This document shows, in pieces, positions 10,661 through 52,200 of a DNA stretch of 64,000 nucleotides; the first letter of the stretch is position 1, and every line of letters begins with the position of its first letter. Position numbers and translations under genes: made by a program. The DNA is from Rostratula benghalensis (lineage: Eukaryota; Chordata; Aves; Charadriiformes; Rostratulidae). Location of the stretch: contig VXAI01000181.1 in assembly GCA_013399305.1 (NCBI GenBank), positions 750,848-814,847 of the forward strand. The letters run 5' to 3'. Under the pieces are notes generated by a model. It did not search any database and was not told the DNA's origin. It saw only the letters and a list, made by a program, of their open reading frames with translations.

Positions 10661-13425
10661 CTCCGCGCAAGCTGTCCCGCAGCTCTCAGCACTGATGGGA
10701 GATAAAGCTGTTTCCCGTTTCACTGGCAGCTCTCTCCAGCGTTTTAACCTGCATTTATCAGATTTATTCCACATAACTGGATCCTACCTCGCCTTGCTCG
10801 TGGCTCCTCCCAAGCCTTGCTGCTCCCGGGATCAACTGCCCCGAGTCACCCCTCGTGGATGGGCTGGAGCTGATCACTTCTGAGGTCTCCCAGCCTCACC
10901 ACGGGAGGTTAATGGCATTGTGAAGGGACACACATGAGGGGTAATTTGCTGCCAGAAACAACACAAGCACTCGGCTTGTGAACTTCCTAAACTCCTCCAC
11001 TTCCCCCCAGCTCCCAGAAGCAGTGGATAAACAGAGTCAAATGATTCAAAGCTTCACACAGGACTTTCCTTGCCCATTTATTCCGTCTTCAACTTACCTT
11101 TTTTTTTTTTTTTTCTGCCACAGAAGCGAGGAGGTTCACCGGGACCTGAGAGAGAGGAGAAAGGAGCCCAAGAGAGCTGTACACCTCGCTGAGAGCCGCA
11201 GCACATCTCAAAGTCTCCCAAACAGCCCCCTCGAGGGAGCAGAGCATGAAAGGTTTTTAATTTTCCTTCCAGAATGGCTTTTCTAAAGGAGGGAGGGAGC
11301 TGAATTGATCTGAAGGTGGTGCAAAGCCTTTCTGAGCGATGCCGTGATATTAAACGTAGTCACTAAATACAGCCAAACTCCTCTGATGTTTTTATCTCAT
11401 CCTGGCTACTTCTAGGGCTGGATAGAAAGATCAAAACGACGGCAAATTAAACGTGCCACGGGCAGGATTCCACTGCAGTTTCTCCGGTGAGGTGCACAGC
11501 GTTGCTGCTTTGTCTGGGAGCCGGGGGGATACGGGGGGACATCACCAGTGCCCAGCCCCTGGGTGCAGAGGCCTGTTTTGCTGGGGTTCCTTTACCAAGA
11601 TGATGCAAATTCCAGCCCATGCCATCGGAAATGGGAGGGTGGATGTTTTAGTACGGACTTCAGGTGCCGGATGAGTCCATCCTAGCGCTGGCTCCTCTCA
11701 CACGCTGTTGCACAAGCCCAGAGCGTGCCCATGAGTTTCACATCTGGGCTGTTGCTCCTCGCTAGGATTCCTCCTCCTAATTAACACTCAATTGGCTCAG
11801 CCACCGAGGAGAGGGGGAGTTTACAGAACTGAAGTGCAGGTGGGACGCTGGGAGCTGCAGGTTCTGCGCTGGCACAGAAAGCTGTTCCCCATAATGGGGA
11901 ATCGGGCCGTTACCTCTCTCCATTCTGGCTCCTCATCACGACCCATGACAACAAAGGCAGTAAAACCCAATCTGTTACTGGTTTGAGGCTTTTCTACCTT
12001 CCAGTTTCTCTATTTAGCATATATGGGAGGGAATACTAAAGGAAGGGATGAGAAGCAGCTCTTCTGATGGTGGAGAAAGCGCACAGAGGCACGGGGATGT
12101 GCTGGCGGTCTCACATGCCTGGGCAGTGTGTGAAAACATTGAAGAGTGGGGGGAGGGAAGATAATTGGTTTATTTTATTTGATAATTGGCTTGTTTAATT
12201 TGCAGCCACTTTCCTCGCCTGGGCCTGGGCAAAGCTGTCAGTGCTGTGATGGAAACGTGCTGAAAAACACATGCGCTTCAGGGCAAAGCTGAAGGAACAG
12301 ATTTTTTGTTTTTTCAAAGGGGACTGGAGATTTTGCCCAAAGCTCTGCCTGGTGAAGATCTGGGGATTCAACTTTGGATTTATCACATGGAAATAGCCCA
12401 CAAAAGCCAGCATGGTGCAGCTTGTTCTTGAGTTGTTTTAGCCCATCTCCAAGCAACCTTTGGTTTTCCTGGCTGGGTTTCAGCTCTGTGCCAACACTTA
12501 CACTCAGGAGACCATGCTTGGCAGCCTGAGTAGGCGCAAAGGACTTCAAAGATGCAGTAATTTTTAATTGTGACTGAACACTTGGATTATAGATGAAATC
12601 AGGCTGAAGTGAGGTGCAGCAAGACCTAGGGTCCATGGGTGACTGCCCCAAGGCTCTTTACCAATGCTGCCATCTAGAGGGAAGTCCACCTTCCATGGGT
12701 GGAAGCACCAGATCCTACAGAAGAAGGGGAACTCAGAGCTTTTTCTGCCTCTTGCACAAGGGTTCAGCCTCTGAGAGCAGTGAATAAAACCATCACCCCG
12801 TGCACCCCGGCTGCTGCTGGCTGCCAGCTCGCTCTCCGGCAATGGCACCTCAGCGAGACCCACCAAACTGGGAGGAGAACTCACCGCGTGGCAGCTGAGT
12901 GGCTGGGCCCATTTCCACTCCCTCTGCTTGCTTTGGTCAGCAAGCACTTGTGATGTGCTTTCAGGTTTTGAGCAGTTGGAAACTGCGTGCAGAAATCAGA
13001 TACTGCATTACGTAAACTCAGGGTAAAGACTAAAACGCGTACGACTGGTGAGACATCTGGATCTAATCGGCCTCCTCCAGGACAGGAGTCTATCACTGGA
13101 GTCTGAAGAGAAGCAAAGAAAGCAGGAGTGATTCTTCATGCAAATACTCATCTGTGCAGAGGGGCCGAGCCTCTGCAGACACCTCTATGGCCATGTCTTT
13201 GGCAAACACGGCCCATGAAGTGCTGTACAGGCTGACCCCGTTTCTCTGCTGTTGCACAGTCACTGCCATGAGGAACCCGCTGTGACGCAGCCCGGGGGTG
13301 GAATGGCACTTCCTGAGAAAATTATGAGGAACTGAACCTCAGTGCTTAGAACAGAAGTCTCCTGTATTCAGAGCTGAACCAGTTATCACCAACCAATGGC
13401 TATTTTTCCTTCATCTGCTGCATAA
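10661..13425. other. Intergenic, no gene recognised
   Basis: Unique non-coding DNA with a T tract at 11,099-11,114. Open frames of up to 137 codons occur on both strands, as expected by chance in moderate-GC sequence. None shows a domain or exon-like borders. Confidence 0.55.
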
Positions 13426-13822
13426 TCGTAGAATGATAAGGGGTTGGAAGGGACCTCTGGAGGTCATCCAGTCCCACCCCCTGCCACAGCAGGTTCACCC
13501 AGAGCAGGTCCCATAGGAACGTGTCCAGGTGGGGTTTGAATGTCTCCAGAGACAGAGTTTCCACCACCTCTCTGGGCAGCCCCTGCCAGGGCTCTGTGTG
13601 AAGTGAAGAAGTTCCTCCTCATGTTTAGAGGGAACGTCTTATGTCCAAGTTTGTGCCCACTCCCTCTTGTCCTGTCACTGGCCACCACCAAAAAAAGACT
13701 GGGCCCATCCTCTTGACACCTACCCTTGAAATATTTATAGCTGTTGGTCACATCCCCCCTCAATCTTCTTTTCTCCAGACTTGTGAGAGAGATGCTCCAG
13801 GCCCCTCATCATCTTCGTAGCC
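13426..13822 (-). mobile_element. CR1 LINE, 3' fragment (minus strand, copy A)
   Basis: A reverse-complement CR1 tail. It opens with 'tagaatgataaggggttgg' (the inverted terminal octamer region), followed by 'aagggacctctggaggtcat' and 'gtttgaatgtctccagagac', and ends near 'gctccaggcccctcatcatc'. It is closely matched by the copy at about 39,276-39,705, so the two are one subfamily. Truncated and non-coding. Confidence 0.9.
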
Positions 13823-16346
13823 TGACAAAATCAGACTTGCTGGCACCCAGGCGGCTGCCGAGAGCTACATCCTGCTCAGCGACCCAGCAGGCAAATCCAT
13901 CCAGGCTTCCCAAGGAGCAATCCCTTGCCTGTAGCCATCTCCCTTTCCCATGCAAGGCTCCAGAGCCCACGAGCTGAAGGGGCAAGGCACAAATTGTTTG
14001 TCGATGTAAGGGGGAAGAGTTGGGGCTCCACTTTGCAGCACTTTGAGGAGCAGCCAGAGGAACTGTAGCTGAGAGGAAGCTCCGAGAGCAGAGGAAGCTT
14101 TGCATCTCACTGTGAAGGTGCTGAAAACAGCCGGGAGCCCCGGGAGGGCAGAGCCACGTGCCACCATCGAGCCCTCAGCCCCGTTCTGGGCAAGAGAGCA
14201 GTCTTTAATACAGAGTTTGACTGCACAGCACCGGCGGTGCCACGAGGAGGAATCAGGGCTGACCTGCTTTGAAAAAGAGGCCAGCCATAAACTCGGGGGT
14301 CACTTGTTCACGCAGCGCTGAAAAGGCAAATTAGAGCAGCCAAATTGGTTCCCCCCCCCCCCACACTAATCCCAGCTTTCTGCTTTCCTGCTTTGAGGCT
14401 GGGGGTGAGGAAAATCCTCCGAGCCCCAACCCTGCCCAGCCAAGCAGCACAGGACCACAGCTCTGCCAGACTCCCCCATGGTGCACGTGTACGTTCTTCT
14501 GTCTCTTATTTTATAATCACAAATTCACATTGGTTTCAAGTTTGTTATTAGCTGACTGGGAGACCAAATGTTTCTGTCCCTACAGAAGGAGGTGTCAGGT
14601 AGATTTAGGTTTGGTCTTTCAAGTGCTCAGAAGAGAGGGGACTCCCCGGGTTAATTTGGAAGCTGCCCCTTCCTGGCCACACCTTGAGCTTCCAGACCCA
14701 TTCGTTTGGCAAAAACCACAGGAGCATCCATGCTAACGCCGCCTGACGCGCAGTATGGGAATGGAGTCCTTCATTACAGCCCCAAGGACCCCAAATATTT
14801 CCTCCACTAAACCATTTTCTCCACTAAACCAATTGCCAACCTCCTCTGCAGGGCGGAGGGTGAAGAGTGAGCCGGCTTCTTGTAGAGAGCAGCGAAGAGA
14901 AGGTGTTTTTATCACAGCCCAGCACCAAGTACCCTCAGGAAACACGGGTTTCTATTAGAAAGCTGTGTTTGCCAGTAGAAATGTTGGCAAAAAAATCAGA
15001 AAAGAGTTTCCACAGGTGAGTCCTGAGAAAGGGACACGTGAGCTGGGCCAGGGAGAAGGGAGGGAGCAGAGACCTGACAATGGGGTTTGGTCCCTTGTCC
15101 CCAAGGCTGCTCTGCTGCCAGCACCAGTGCATCAGGAGCTGGGCTGAAGCACCCCACGAGACAGTGCCCGAGGGGGACGTGTGGTTGTTGCCACCCAGAG
15201 ACGGGGTGGGACCAAGGATTTGGAAGTTCCATTACCACCCTCCAGATCCAGCCAGGCGTCTCTTTGGACAGAGGAGATCAAAGCTGAACCCAGCACCCAG
15301 CTCTCAGCGTGGAGGTGCCAGGATTGCAAAATTCCACTTTGATGCACCTTTCGCTTACCTGAGGATGGAAGTAATGAACATAAATTGACCTTATTTAACT
15401 TCCTTTTGCCAGGTTTGAAGTGCAACTCAGGTTTCATTCAGGAGGGTTCCCCCCACCCCCTTCCTCTTCTTAATGGAAAAGCTACAGTGTTTAATGGGAT
15501 TTTAGATCTCTTCAGTTGTGAAGAACCCACTACCATGTGCTGGGGTGGAAACTCTGGGACATCTTCATGCACATGGGTTGTTTGGGTTTGGTTTTTCCAA
15601 ACCCACGTGCCACAGCTGCCAATTTTCACCGTAAACAGGAATCCTTGCTGCTGTAGTTTGCGGCCAGATCCTGAGCACAAGGATTGCATCCTCAGACAGA
15701 CACCACAGGGCTCATTCCCATCGTCTCCTGATGGTCTTCTCTGTTGCTGACCTGAATCCATCCAACACAGAGGCCGTGGCTGGTCCAAAACCAGAACGTG
15801 GGGTAGACAGGGCTGTGGTGGAAGTGGCACAGCTTCCCCCAGGACCATTTTGCCACGCATCCCCATGGCCATGGCTGGCCACCTGACCTGGTCTGCAGGA
15901 GCCACCAGGGACAGGAGCTTTACACCCAGTGAGACCCAGCACCAGGCTGGGAGGGTTTGGGGTTTTCACATGTTCCACCCCAAAACAGCTCTGCCAGCAA
16001 AACTGTGAGCACAGAGCGAGCAGAGAAGCCAGATGAGACACCTCACTCACCTCCTCTGTGCAGAAGAGGAGATAAAGAGGGTTTTGTCAGCACATCTGCA
16101 TCTACCTCCAGAGTGTTGCTGGCAGCGGCCTGAGGGTGAGGGTGGGATGTTTCACATTCCTGGGAAACAGAGCTGCTCCCTCAGGACCCAGCCTGAATCC
16201 CAGCTGCGTGGGCAGTGGAGCTTCCACACCAAGGCCACAGTCAAGGCAGAGACCAGGCCCGGGTGTCACAGGGATTCATGTGACAAAGGTGAGCGAACCA
16301 AAAGGGGGAAAAGTCACCTAAAATCGTTCCCACTAACACAACTACT
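13823..16346. other. Intergenic, no gene recognised
   Basis: GC-moderate unique sequence between a CR1 and the PGM1 3' end. It contains a 12-base C run at 14,351-14,362. No gene, RNA gene or known repeat is supported. Confidence 0.55.
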
Positions 16347-16352
16347 TTTATT
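16347..16352 (-). terminator. PGM1: Distal PGM1 poly(A) signal candidate (AATAAA)
   Basis: TTTATT on the plus strand is AATAAA in PGM1 sense, about 1.06 kb after the stop codon. It is the best-consensus hexamer downstream, but lies behind a closer ATTAAA. Confidence 0.4.
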
Positions 16353-16816
16353 AACACAGCTTAGGCCATGACAGCCTTGAGATGAAGGGAGTAAACCAAG
16401 AGGGTCTCGTGGGTTTACCTGGGGTTCTTTTTCAGAGTCCCTCCTGTTGCTGGAGGGTGTCACCTCCATGAATGAGGGGCCCTAAGGCTGTGTCACTGGC
16501 ACCTCTAGTTCTCTCCAGGGCCAAGGCAGCCAGAGGGGCCAGGAGCAGGAACACGGCTCAGCTCCTAGGAGATGGCTTCCAGCAAAAGGGCAGGAAGGTG
16601 GAGCTGCAGGGCCTTAACATCCAACAGCTACAACTGTTTCCACTGTCACCTTTTCTTTGCCCTCGGGTAAGATTTTGCACATTTAATGCCTGAAAATCTG
16701 ATTATTCCAAGGGTCTTACTCAAACCAGCTCCTCCAAACTTCATTCTCTCAAAAGGGAGCCTATCGTGGTGTGAGAAAATAAAAGGGCATTGACCAGTAA
16801 TTGCAGCTCATATCAC

Positions 16817-16822
16817 TTTAAT
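16817..16822 (-). terminator. PGM1: Proximal PGM1 poly(A) signal candidate (ATTAAA)
   Basis: TTTAAT on the plus strand is ATTAAA in PGM1 sense, about 0.6 kb after the stop codon. Use of one or both sites would need 3'-end reads. Confidence 0.45.
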
Positions 16823-17414
16823 AACCTGCTCACTCTGCGTGGAGGGTTCGTGGTGGGGGTTTTCTTGTACAGACGGCAAATGGGAGTCAATTTACATAAT
16901 TTGGTTTTGAAAGGGAAAAATCCACCCAAGTGAGAAAGATGCAGCCTTTACACAGCCATTGCTTCTTCAGAGACATCACGTGTGGGAGACTACGTATGCA
17001 CAAGGGCAAAGCATTTCTGCTTCGTTTCCAGGGAAAGCTTCCAAGATAGAAAAAAAACCCCACCAACATCATATATTGAAGAATTTCACCTCATCATTAT
17101 TTCTGGAGTTTTTTGTTTACCAAAAACACCCCAAAACAACACAAAAAGGACGTGTGCTAAAGCAAAAGGCTGTGCTGATGAGCACCATCCACCAGTTGCC
17201 AGCAGGGCCGCGTGACGCAGAGGAGCAGCACAGCAGCGTGCGCACACAGAGGTGACAGGGGCTGGGGTTTGTTGTCTGCCCTTGGCGAGTTCCATAGGGT
17301 TCTGAAATACAGCCATAAAATTCATTTTCCTCTTTTAGTGAGAGATTTGACAATGAAAGGGGAGAGAGCCTTGACTTCCTTCCCTCGGTGTGCACCCGGT
17401 GTCTGACCAAGCTT

Positions 17415-45552
<28,138 letters not shown>

Positions 45553-45558
45553 TTTATT
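45553..45558 (-). terminator. EFCAB7: EFCAB7 poly(A) signal candidate (AATAAA)
   Basis: TTTATT on the plus strand is AATAAA in EFCAB7 sense, about 650 bases after the stop. A closer ATTAAA lies at 45,731-45,736. Confidence 0.45.
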
Positions 45559-45730
45559 TATACAAAAAAAAAAAGGTTAAAAACAGCCAGTAATTATTCA
45601 GAACAAGTTTAAGTTGAGTATTATCATTATACACAAATAAAATTAAAAAGAATCAAATCACTTATCAGCTGGCAATATAAAATCATGAACCCCTCCCCTT
45701 TATACTTCTCATGTCAAAACCACAATCATG

Positions 45731-45736
45731 TTTAAT
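45731..45736 (-). terminator. EFCAB7: EFCAB7 proximal poly(A) signal candidate (ATTAAA)
   Basis: TTTAAT on the plus strand is ATTAAA in gene sense, about 470 bases after the stop codon. Confidence 0.35.
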
Positions 45737-46207
45737 TAGGAACCCACCAGACCAATTTAACAAAGCACGTTTCTTCTCAGTGGAAGAGTTCCAGGACGTG
45801 ATGGAAACACATTACATGTTACAGAAAATAAGAGCATAATTTTGGAAAACTAGGCTTTATAAGACACAATTACATTGCAACTGTCAGCTTTGTTACTGAA
45901 CAGGGTTAATTTTTACCATCTCTCAGTGGTTTTATGTCGGACTATTTGGTGAGAGAGTGGATGAGGAATAGTCTGTCGGAGGGTATTATGTACTTACACT
46001 TATTCTGTCTCTCTGTTATCACTATATGTTCCTTAAAAGCCATTAGCAGAACTGTGATACCAGAAAGAAGTGATTCATTGGCTTTAACAAATCAACCTCT
46101 GGGAAGCATAAACATATGCCAGCTTTTTGAGAGGGGAAAAACTATAAACTGTCTAGAAACTACCAGAAGAAGTCCTGGTTTAGTCTGAAGGACTCTGACT
46201 GGAACAT

Positions 46208-46282
46208 TTAACGTAAGAGGGAATGCACACAATTATAAAGCCATTCTTCCTGCTCGTTCAGCGGCACCACGTGCTGAGAAAC
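46208..46282 (-). CDS. EFCAB7: EFCAB7 last coding exon
   Basis: 75 nt: 24 codons ([14 protein letters not shown]... HSLLR) and TAA at 46,210-46,208. The acceptor is TTGCACACAG|GTTTC. It is too short for an ORF scan; it was found by phase and reading frame after the preceding exon. Confidence 0.85.
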   Translation of the reverse strand, partial: VSQHVVPLNEQEEWLYNCVHSLLR

Positions 46283-49200
46283 CTGTGTGCAAGAGAGAAA
46301 AGAGAGGTGAAAGAGTCATTTATTGGAGAACTGTGGGTCTGTCACCTGAAGCGCTGTGTAAGCAAAATGAACTGTGTCAGTACTCACAGCACTAACGTTA
46401 AATGATGAACAGTCATCACCTACAATGAGAGCTGCTTTCAAAACTTACTATCAGATTTAATTGCACAACAGCAAAAGAGCCATGAGGGGCACCGAGCCTA
46501 CAGTTTATACCCAGTGAGGGCGAAATGAAAATTCATAAACCACCTTACAGGATCAGGGTACAGAGATCTAAAGTGTCAGCAGCAGTGTCAGGATAGGCCC
46601 CAACCCTGCCTGTGTCATGGGACTGCATCCGTTCACTATGGCTTTGAATGCATCCACACTGGAAAGCTGTAAAATATAAACCAGTCTGGGATGCCTCTCC
46701 TTTGAAAGAAAGAAATCATACTTTCAGAATAATAATATACAACTGGATTTTCTTCATAAATGAATAAAGAAAAATAGCATCTGCATTTGTAACGCATTTC
46801 CAATCTCATTCTGTCCCTCAGAAATTTCACAAAAGCCTGCCCAGCTTTGGGACCGGGATCAGCCGATCAAATTGCCTTGTGGCTAAACATGATCCATAAG
46901 TCAAGGTAAAAAAAAAAACCCCAAACAAACTAGCCATCTGCAAGCCACACTGTGCATAAGGAGTGCAATATATATATATTTGTTTCTGACTAACACATGC
47001 TTGGTCTGTTTCTCACACACATCAATATATTTCTGATTAAAATTTGTTAAAAAAAAAAAAAAAGCCTTAGAAGAACAATATTTAAAAAAAAATATCAGTA
47101 AATGGTATGAAAAACTGAACAGCTCTGGGTTTTTATAGCAATCTGCACAGGGAAACATGGACACAGCAAGTCCACATCCAGCTTTGAAATACTGAGATGA
47201 AGACACCACTATCCACGTGTTTGTTATCATGATAAGAGACCTGCAGAAGGAAACTGTCCAGATGTCCCATGATTTTGCTTAGATTTTAAGTGGGCTGAAG
47301 AATAAAAATCTTACCATCATGGACTTCGGTGCCACTTCTACAGCAAAAACAGCAAGTCCCCGATTACTCAGGCAGTTCTTACTCTGCTGGTTGTTGACGT
47401 GAATAATCACTTTGTTGTCAGACTGGAGGGGGAAGACAGGAAGGAACCCATTACTCCTAACCATTTGAGTGGCTGCTCTTCAGGTAACAACCACACATTC
47501 CTCTTACTTCCTCTGAGCTTTCTCCATTACTGGACTTTAGGGACGCTGATGTCTATTCTCTTCGAAGAGTTAACAGTTTCAAACCTACCTCAGCATCATC
47601 AGAGCCCAGATCCGTTATTAAAAGTCACTTAAGACTCGTTGGAAGAACTTAAGCGCTTACGAAAACGCAACTTGGGAGCAGCATTTCGTGAGAAAACCCT
47701 TTGCCACAGCGTCTTACAGATTCTCACAGTTTACACAGTTCCACGAGTTGACTCTTGGACAAATTCATACTAGATTTTTAAGTACAATGAAAATATTTCT
47801 GTCTCCTGTAGCCCTTGCACTGCCAATCACCAGAAGCGAGGACAGCGGTCAGGAGAAGTGTCACTGGATGCTTGCCCAATCCTGGTTTGCAACATCACCT
47901 ACAGGCCGTTTCTGAAGACTTCAATTTAGAGAGTTTAATAAAATATTTAACAAAATTGGCCATTGGTCAGTCTCACCTCTGTGCCCAGCACAATCATGGA
48001 GCAGATCCTTCTGGAAACTACGCTAAGGCACATGGAAAATAAGGAGGTGACTGGTGACAGCCAACACGGCTTCGCTAAGGGCAAATCACCCCTGACAAAT
48101 TTGGTGGCCTTCTACAATGGAGTTAGTGTTGGTGGGTAAGGAGAGAGCAACTGATGTTCTCTACCTGGACTCGTGCAAAGTACTTGACATGACATCCTTG
48201 TCTCCAAAATGAAGAGACATGGATTTGATAGATGGACAACTTGGTGGATAAGGAATTGGAGGGATGCAGTCAACAGCTCTATGTCCAAGTAGTGACCAGT
48301 GACAAGTGGTGTTCCTCATACTGGGACTGGTGCTGTTTAACATCTTTGTTGGCAACACGGACAGTGGGATCGAGAGCACCCTCAGCACATTTGCCGATGA
48401 CACCAAGCTGTATGGTGCGGTCAAGGCAGTGGAGGGAAGGGATGTCATCCACCCAGACAGGCTTGAGAGGTGGGCCTCTGCAAACCTCATGAAGTTCAAC
48501 CAGGCCAAGTGCAAGGTCCTGCACATGGATCAGGGAAATCCCAAGCAAAAATATAGGATGGGAAGAGAATGGATTGAGAGCAGCCCTAAGGAGAAGGACC
48601 TGAGGGTGTTGGTGGATGAGAAGCTCAACACAAGCTAGCAATGTAGGCTGGCAGACCAAAAAAGCCCCCCAAATCATGGGCTGTATCCCCAGCAGTGTGG
48701 CCAGCAGGGCGAGGGGGGAATTCTGCCCCTCTGCTCCACTCTGGGGAGACACCCTGCAGAGCTGTGTCCAGCACTGGAGCTACCAACAGCAGAAGGACAT
48801 GGAGCTGCTGGAATGGGGCCAGAAGAGGCCATGAACATGCTGGGAGGGCTGGAGCCCCTCTGCTGGGAGGACTGACTGAGAGAGTTGGTGGGACTCAGCC
48901 TGGAGAAGGCTCCAGGGAGACCTTCCAGCCCCTTTCAGGCCCTAAAGGGGCTCCAGGAAAGCTGGGGAGGGGACTCTGGATGAGGGAGGGGAGCCACAGG
49001 ACGAGGGGGAAGGGTTTGACACTGAACAAGGGGAGACAGAGAGGAGATGTGGGGAAGAACTTCTTGGCTGTGAGGGTGGTGAGAGCCTGGCCCAAGTTGC
49101 CCAGAGAAGCTGTGGCTGCCCCATCCCTGGAGGGGTTCAAGGCCAGGTTGGAGGGGGCTTGGAGCAACCTGGTGTGGTGGGAGGTGTCCCTGCCCAGGGG

Positions 49201-52200
49201 CTGGCCCTGGATGAGCTTTAAGGTCCTTTCCAAGTCTAATCATTCTGTGATTCTATGAAATGAATATAAGTATAATCTCTCAAAGAACACTTTCTCTTGC
49301 TAAACTATGCAAGAAGGATCCAGTATATAAAACTGAAAGCTTGGGTAACAGAAAGTTCTTCAATCACCAGTTTATACCAGACAATATTCAGACAGAAAAC
49401 CCAAGGATATGGCACTGTACCCCCTATTCAGTTGTCTTTAGATACATCTCAATTAGACAGAGACACTGGAAAATGTTTGATTCTTAGACAACGCTATCCA
49501 ACAATCTAACAATCTCTCTCTATTGAGAAGTGGAATAGAAACACAGTTACCTTACACAATCAGCCTCATGCAGCAAAGAAGCTGCTTTTAGACAGGTAAG
49601 GACTGACCTAAAAAATATAGTAAAACAAAAAAGCTACTCTTGCTCACACTACAAAGGGTTTGTGGACAACAGAGTGCATATACAGTAATTTTTGAAATCT
49701 GGTATTGTTGCAGAAATATAAACCCAATCTAGTGTTACTGATGCCAGAGCAGCAAGAGCAAAATTTGGTGAAGTTCTACAGAGCAGTGAGATAAAGGCAA
49801 AGGAAAAAAAAAAAATCGGTACTTAGGGCAACAGGAAGAAGGGCACAGATATTCACCTAGCACAGAGGGTACCTAATAGTATATTTGTGCTTTGCATGAT
49901 AGGAAATGCCTCACTGACTATTTCTTTCAGCACACAAATGGGCAGACAATAGATTTGGTTCTGCTTGCTCTCTGAATCTGAGGCTCTGTATGAGTCAATT
50001 TTGAGTCTTTAAATCTCCTCATGTCACACCCTGACTAGGGAGGGTTAGAAGACAGGCAACTTTCTCTCCCCACTGATTAAATGCATATGCAGAACCCCTC
50101 AGGAACCAGCATATTTCCTTAATTTAATTACAGAAATAACAAAGAAACAATTATTTCCATGTAAATCACCCGTACAATAACTGAAGATAATAATCAGACG
50201 GCTTGCACTCTGGGAAGATTAGAAGATGACAGATACATGAAACTGTCTCATTATTTCTTTCCAGATATTTACAATACAAAAAAGCCTCCCACCTACACAT
50301 TCTAATGAGATTTTCAGGGAAGTGCAACTATTAGTTTTGATGCAGACCAGAGGTATTTATGAAACCTAACTGGTATAAATGGCAGTGGTCAGTGAATTTA
50401 ATCAGACAGCATCCAGTTGCCTCCGTACAGACCTCACCTTCCTCTCTGACATATCCCCAAACATATAAATAACTCCAGGATATCCACCCTAAAGGGCGAA
50501 GTGCAGATCTAAACCTGTAGTTCCAAGGAGCCTCAGCATTTGGTCCTAATATTAGTCCACCAACCCATCCCCTTTTGCCTGTTTGTCCTTTTAAAAATGT
50601 ACATCTTGCTGTGGCCTTTTAAGATTTAAAGAATCTTAAGTTTAGCATCATATTACGCTGAATTTATTTCTTCACGATTCCCAATATAAAAGAAACTGAG
50701 AATGACTGTTCATTAGGATCTATGCAACAAGATCCTAATGAACAGTCCTCTGAATCCTCTGATTCCCACCAATAACTTTTGCTTGGATTTACAGTTCTTA
50801 GCTTGGGTTAGTAAGAAAGCAGACCTGTAAGATTAGCCTGTTAACAAGTCATCCTTAATGCCCTTATAAAACACAGTCAATGTAAGTCACTGCTCTTTTA
50901 CTTTCTTATACACACTGAAAATATTAAATAGTCCAAATGCTGTAGTCTCTGCTCTTTCTTTATTTCCTGTCCTTAGTATTCGTTTTCTGGCATTATGACC
51001 ATATTATGTCTCCACAATTTATCAAAATATTGAAAAACTGGAATGTGAACAGCAGCAAATATTTGTATTATATGCGATAGTAAAACCTGCTTCCCTCATT
51101 ATAAGAAGCTGTCCCTTCCAAGAGCACTGATCCAGGCTCTTTAGAAATCTGAGTCATATCTCAAAAAGCGCTTTGTATTAGGCAATTTATTGTTTGGGGT
51201 TTTGTTGTTGTTTGGTTTTTTTTTTTTTAAATTAATTACATACAGAAACTTGATATCGGAAAATATAATTCTGAAAAATGACATAAGGAGGGAATAATAA
51301 TAATAACAATAATAATAATAATAATAGCCATGAACATAAAGTCCCTTACGGAAATCTCCTGCCGTACCTTATTTTCAATTACAGCAGTGATTCTCCTGCC
51401 TGCTTTGTAGGTGTAGATGATGATGTTTTCACAGCCATCCATTACTTTGGCCTCTCCTTTATTCACAACAGACTTGCAAATAGCCCTGTTGAGTTGCCAG
51501 CTGCCTGCCTCCAGGTACATGGCTTTAATTCTGGGTTTGCATTTTTCTGCATAGATGTCAATGACAAAGGGGCACGCCTGCAATGGAGAAAAGGAGTTTG
51601 ATCATCACTTCATCTGTAGTTTTTCACCTCAGATTTTCATCCACAGCTCCTAAGAGTTGCCATGTATATTCTGAAATAGAATTATCCAAATACAAGGATG
51701 TCACTGAATATTAAATATTCGAAATGTGAGAGCCATGGCAATCTTTTAAACCAAATGAAAGCTCAGTACAAATGAATGCTTTTCCTGCCAGTCACAGTAC
51801 ACTCGATACACAGTTTGGGGCATTTGGCTGCAACACAGCAAACCCTTCCTTGGCTAGCAGAACGCTCAGGAATTAAGATGAAGTATGAATGTATTTCAGT
51901 GTATGAAATACATCTCTTTTACCTGTCACACTCTTGCTACTTGTGCCACTCTGTACTTATTTAAAATATCTGCACTGTTGCTTTAAGCCCTCTGATCTTA
52001 CAGTATCTTGGCTAAGAGTAGTACAAGGAACAACCAGGAGTTTGCATTTTCTTAGACTCAGCACCAGCACCTTGGGTTTCTTTCAAATGCCTATTGGAAT
52101 GCACTGGGATTTCCAAGTTCTGTCTTCACTTTGTTAGAGGCTCCTGAAATCTCAATCTCTTAAATCGTCTGAAATCGAAGAATTAAAGGGTTAAGTAGAT

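Larger units (their letters stand above)
49259..51367. other. EFCAB7 intron with a perfect hairpin
   Basis: AT-rich intron sequence with an (AAT)n microsatellite at 51,293-51,326 and an inverted repeat at 50,704-50,747. No exon is supported. Confidence 0.6.

Noticed and set aside
48306..48638. Plus-strand frame of 110 codons with FADDTKL
   Set aside because: Not a host gene: it is the CR1 reverse-transcriptase remnant and is listed as such.
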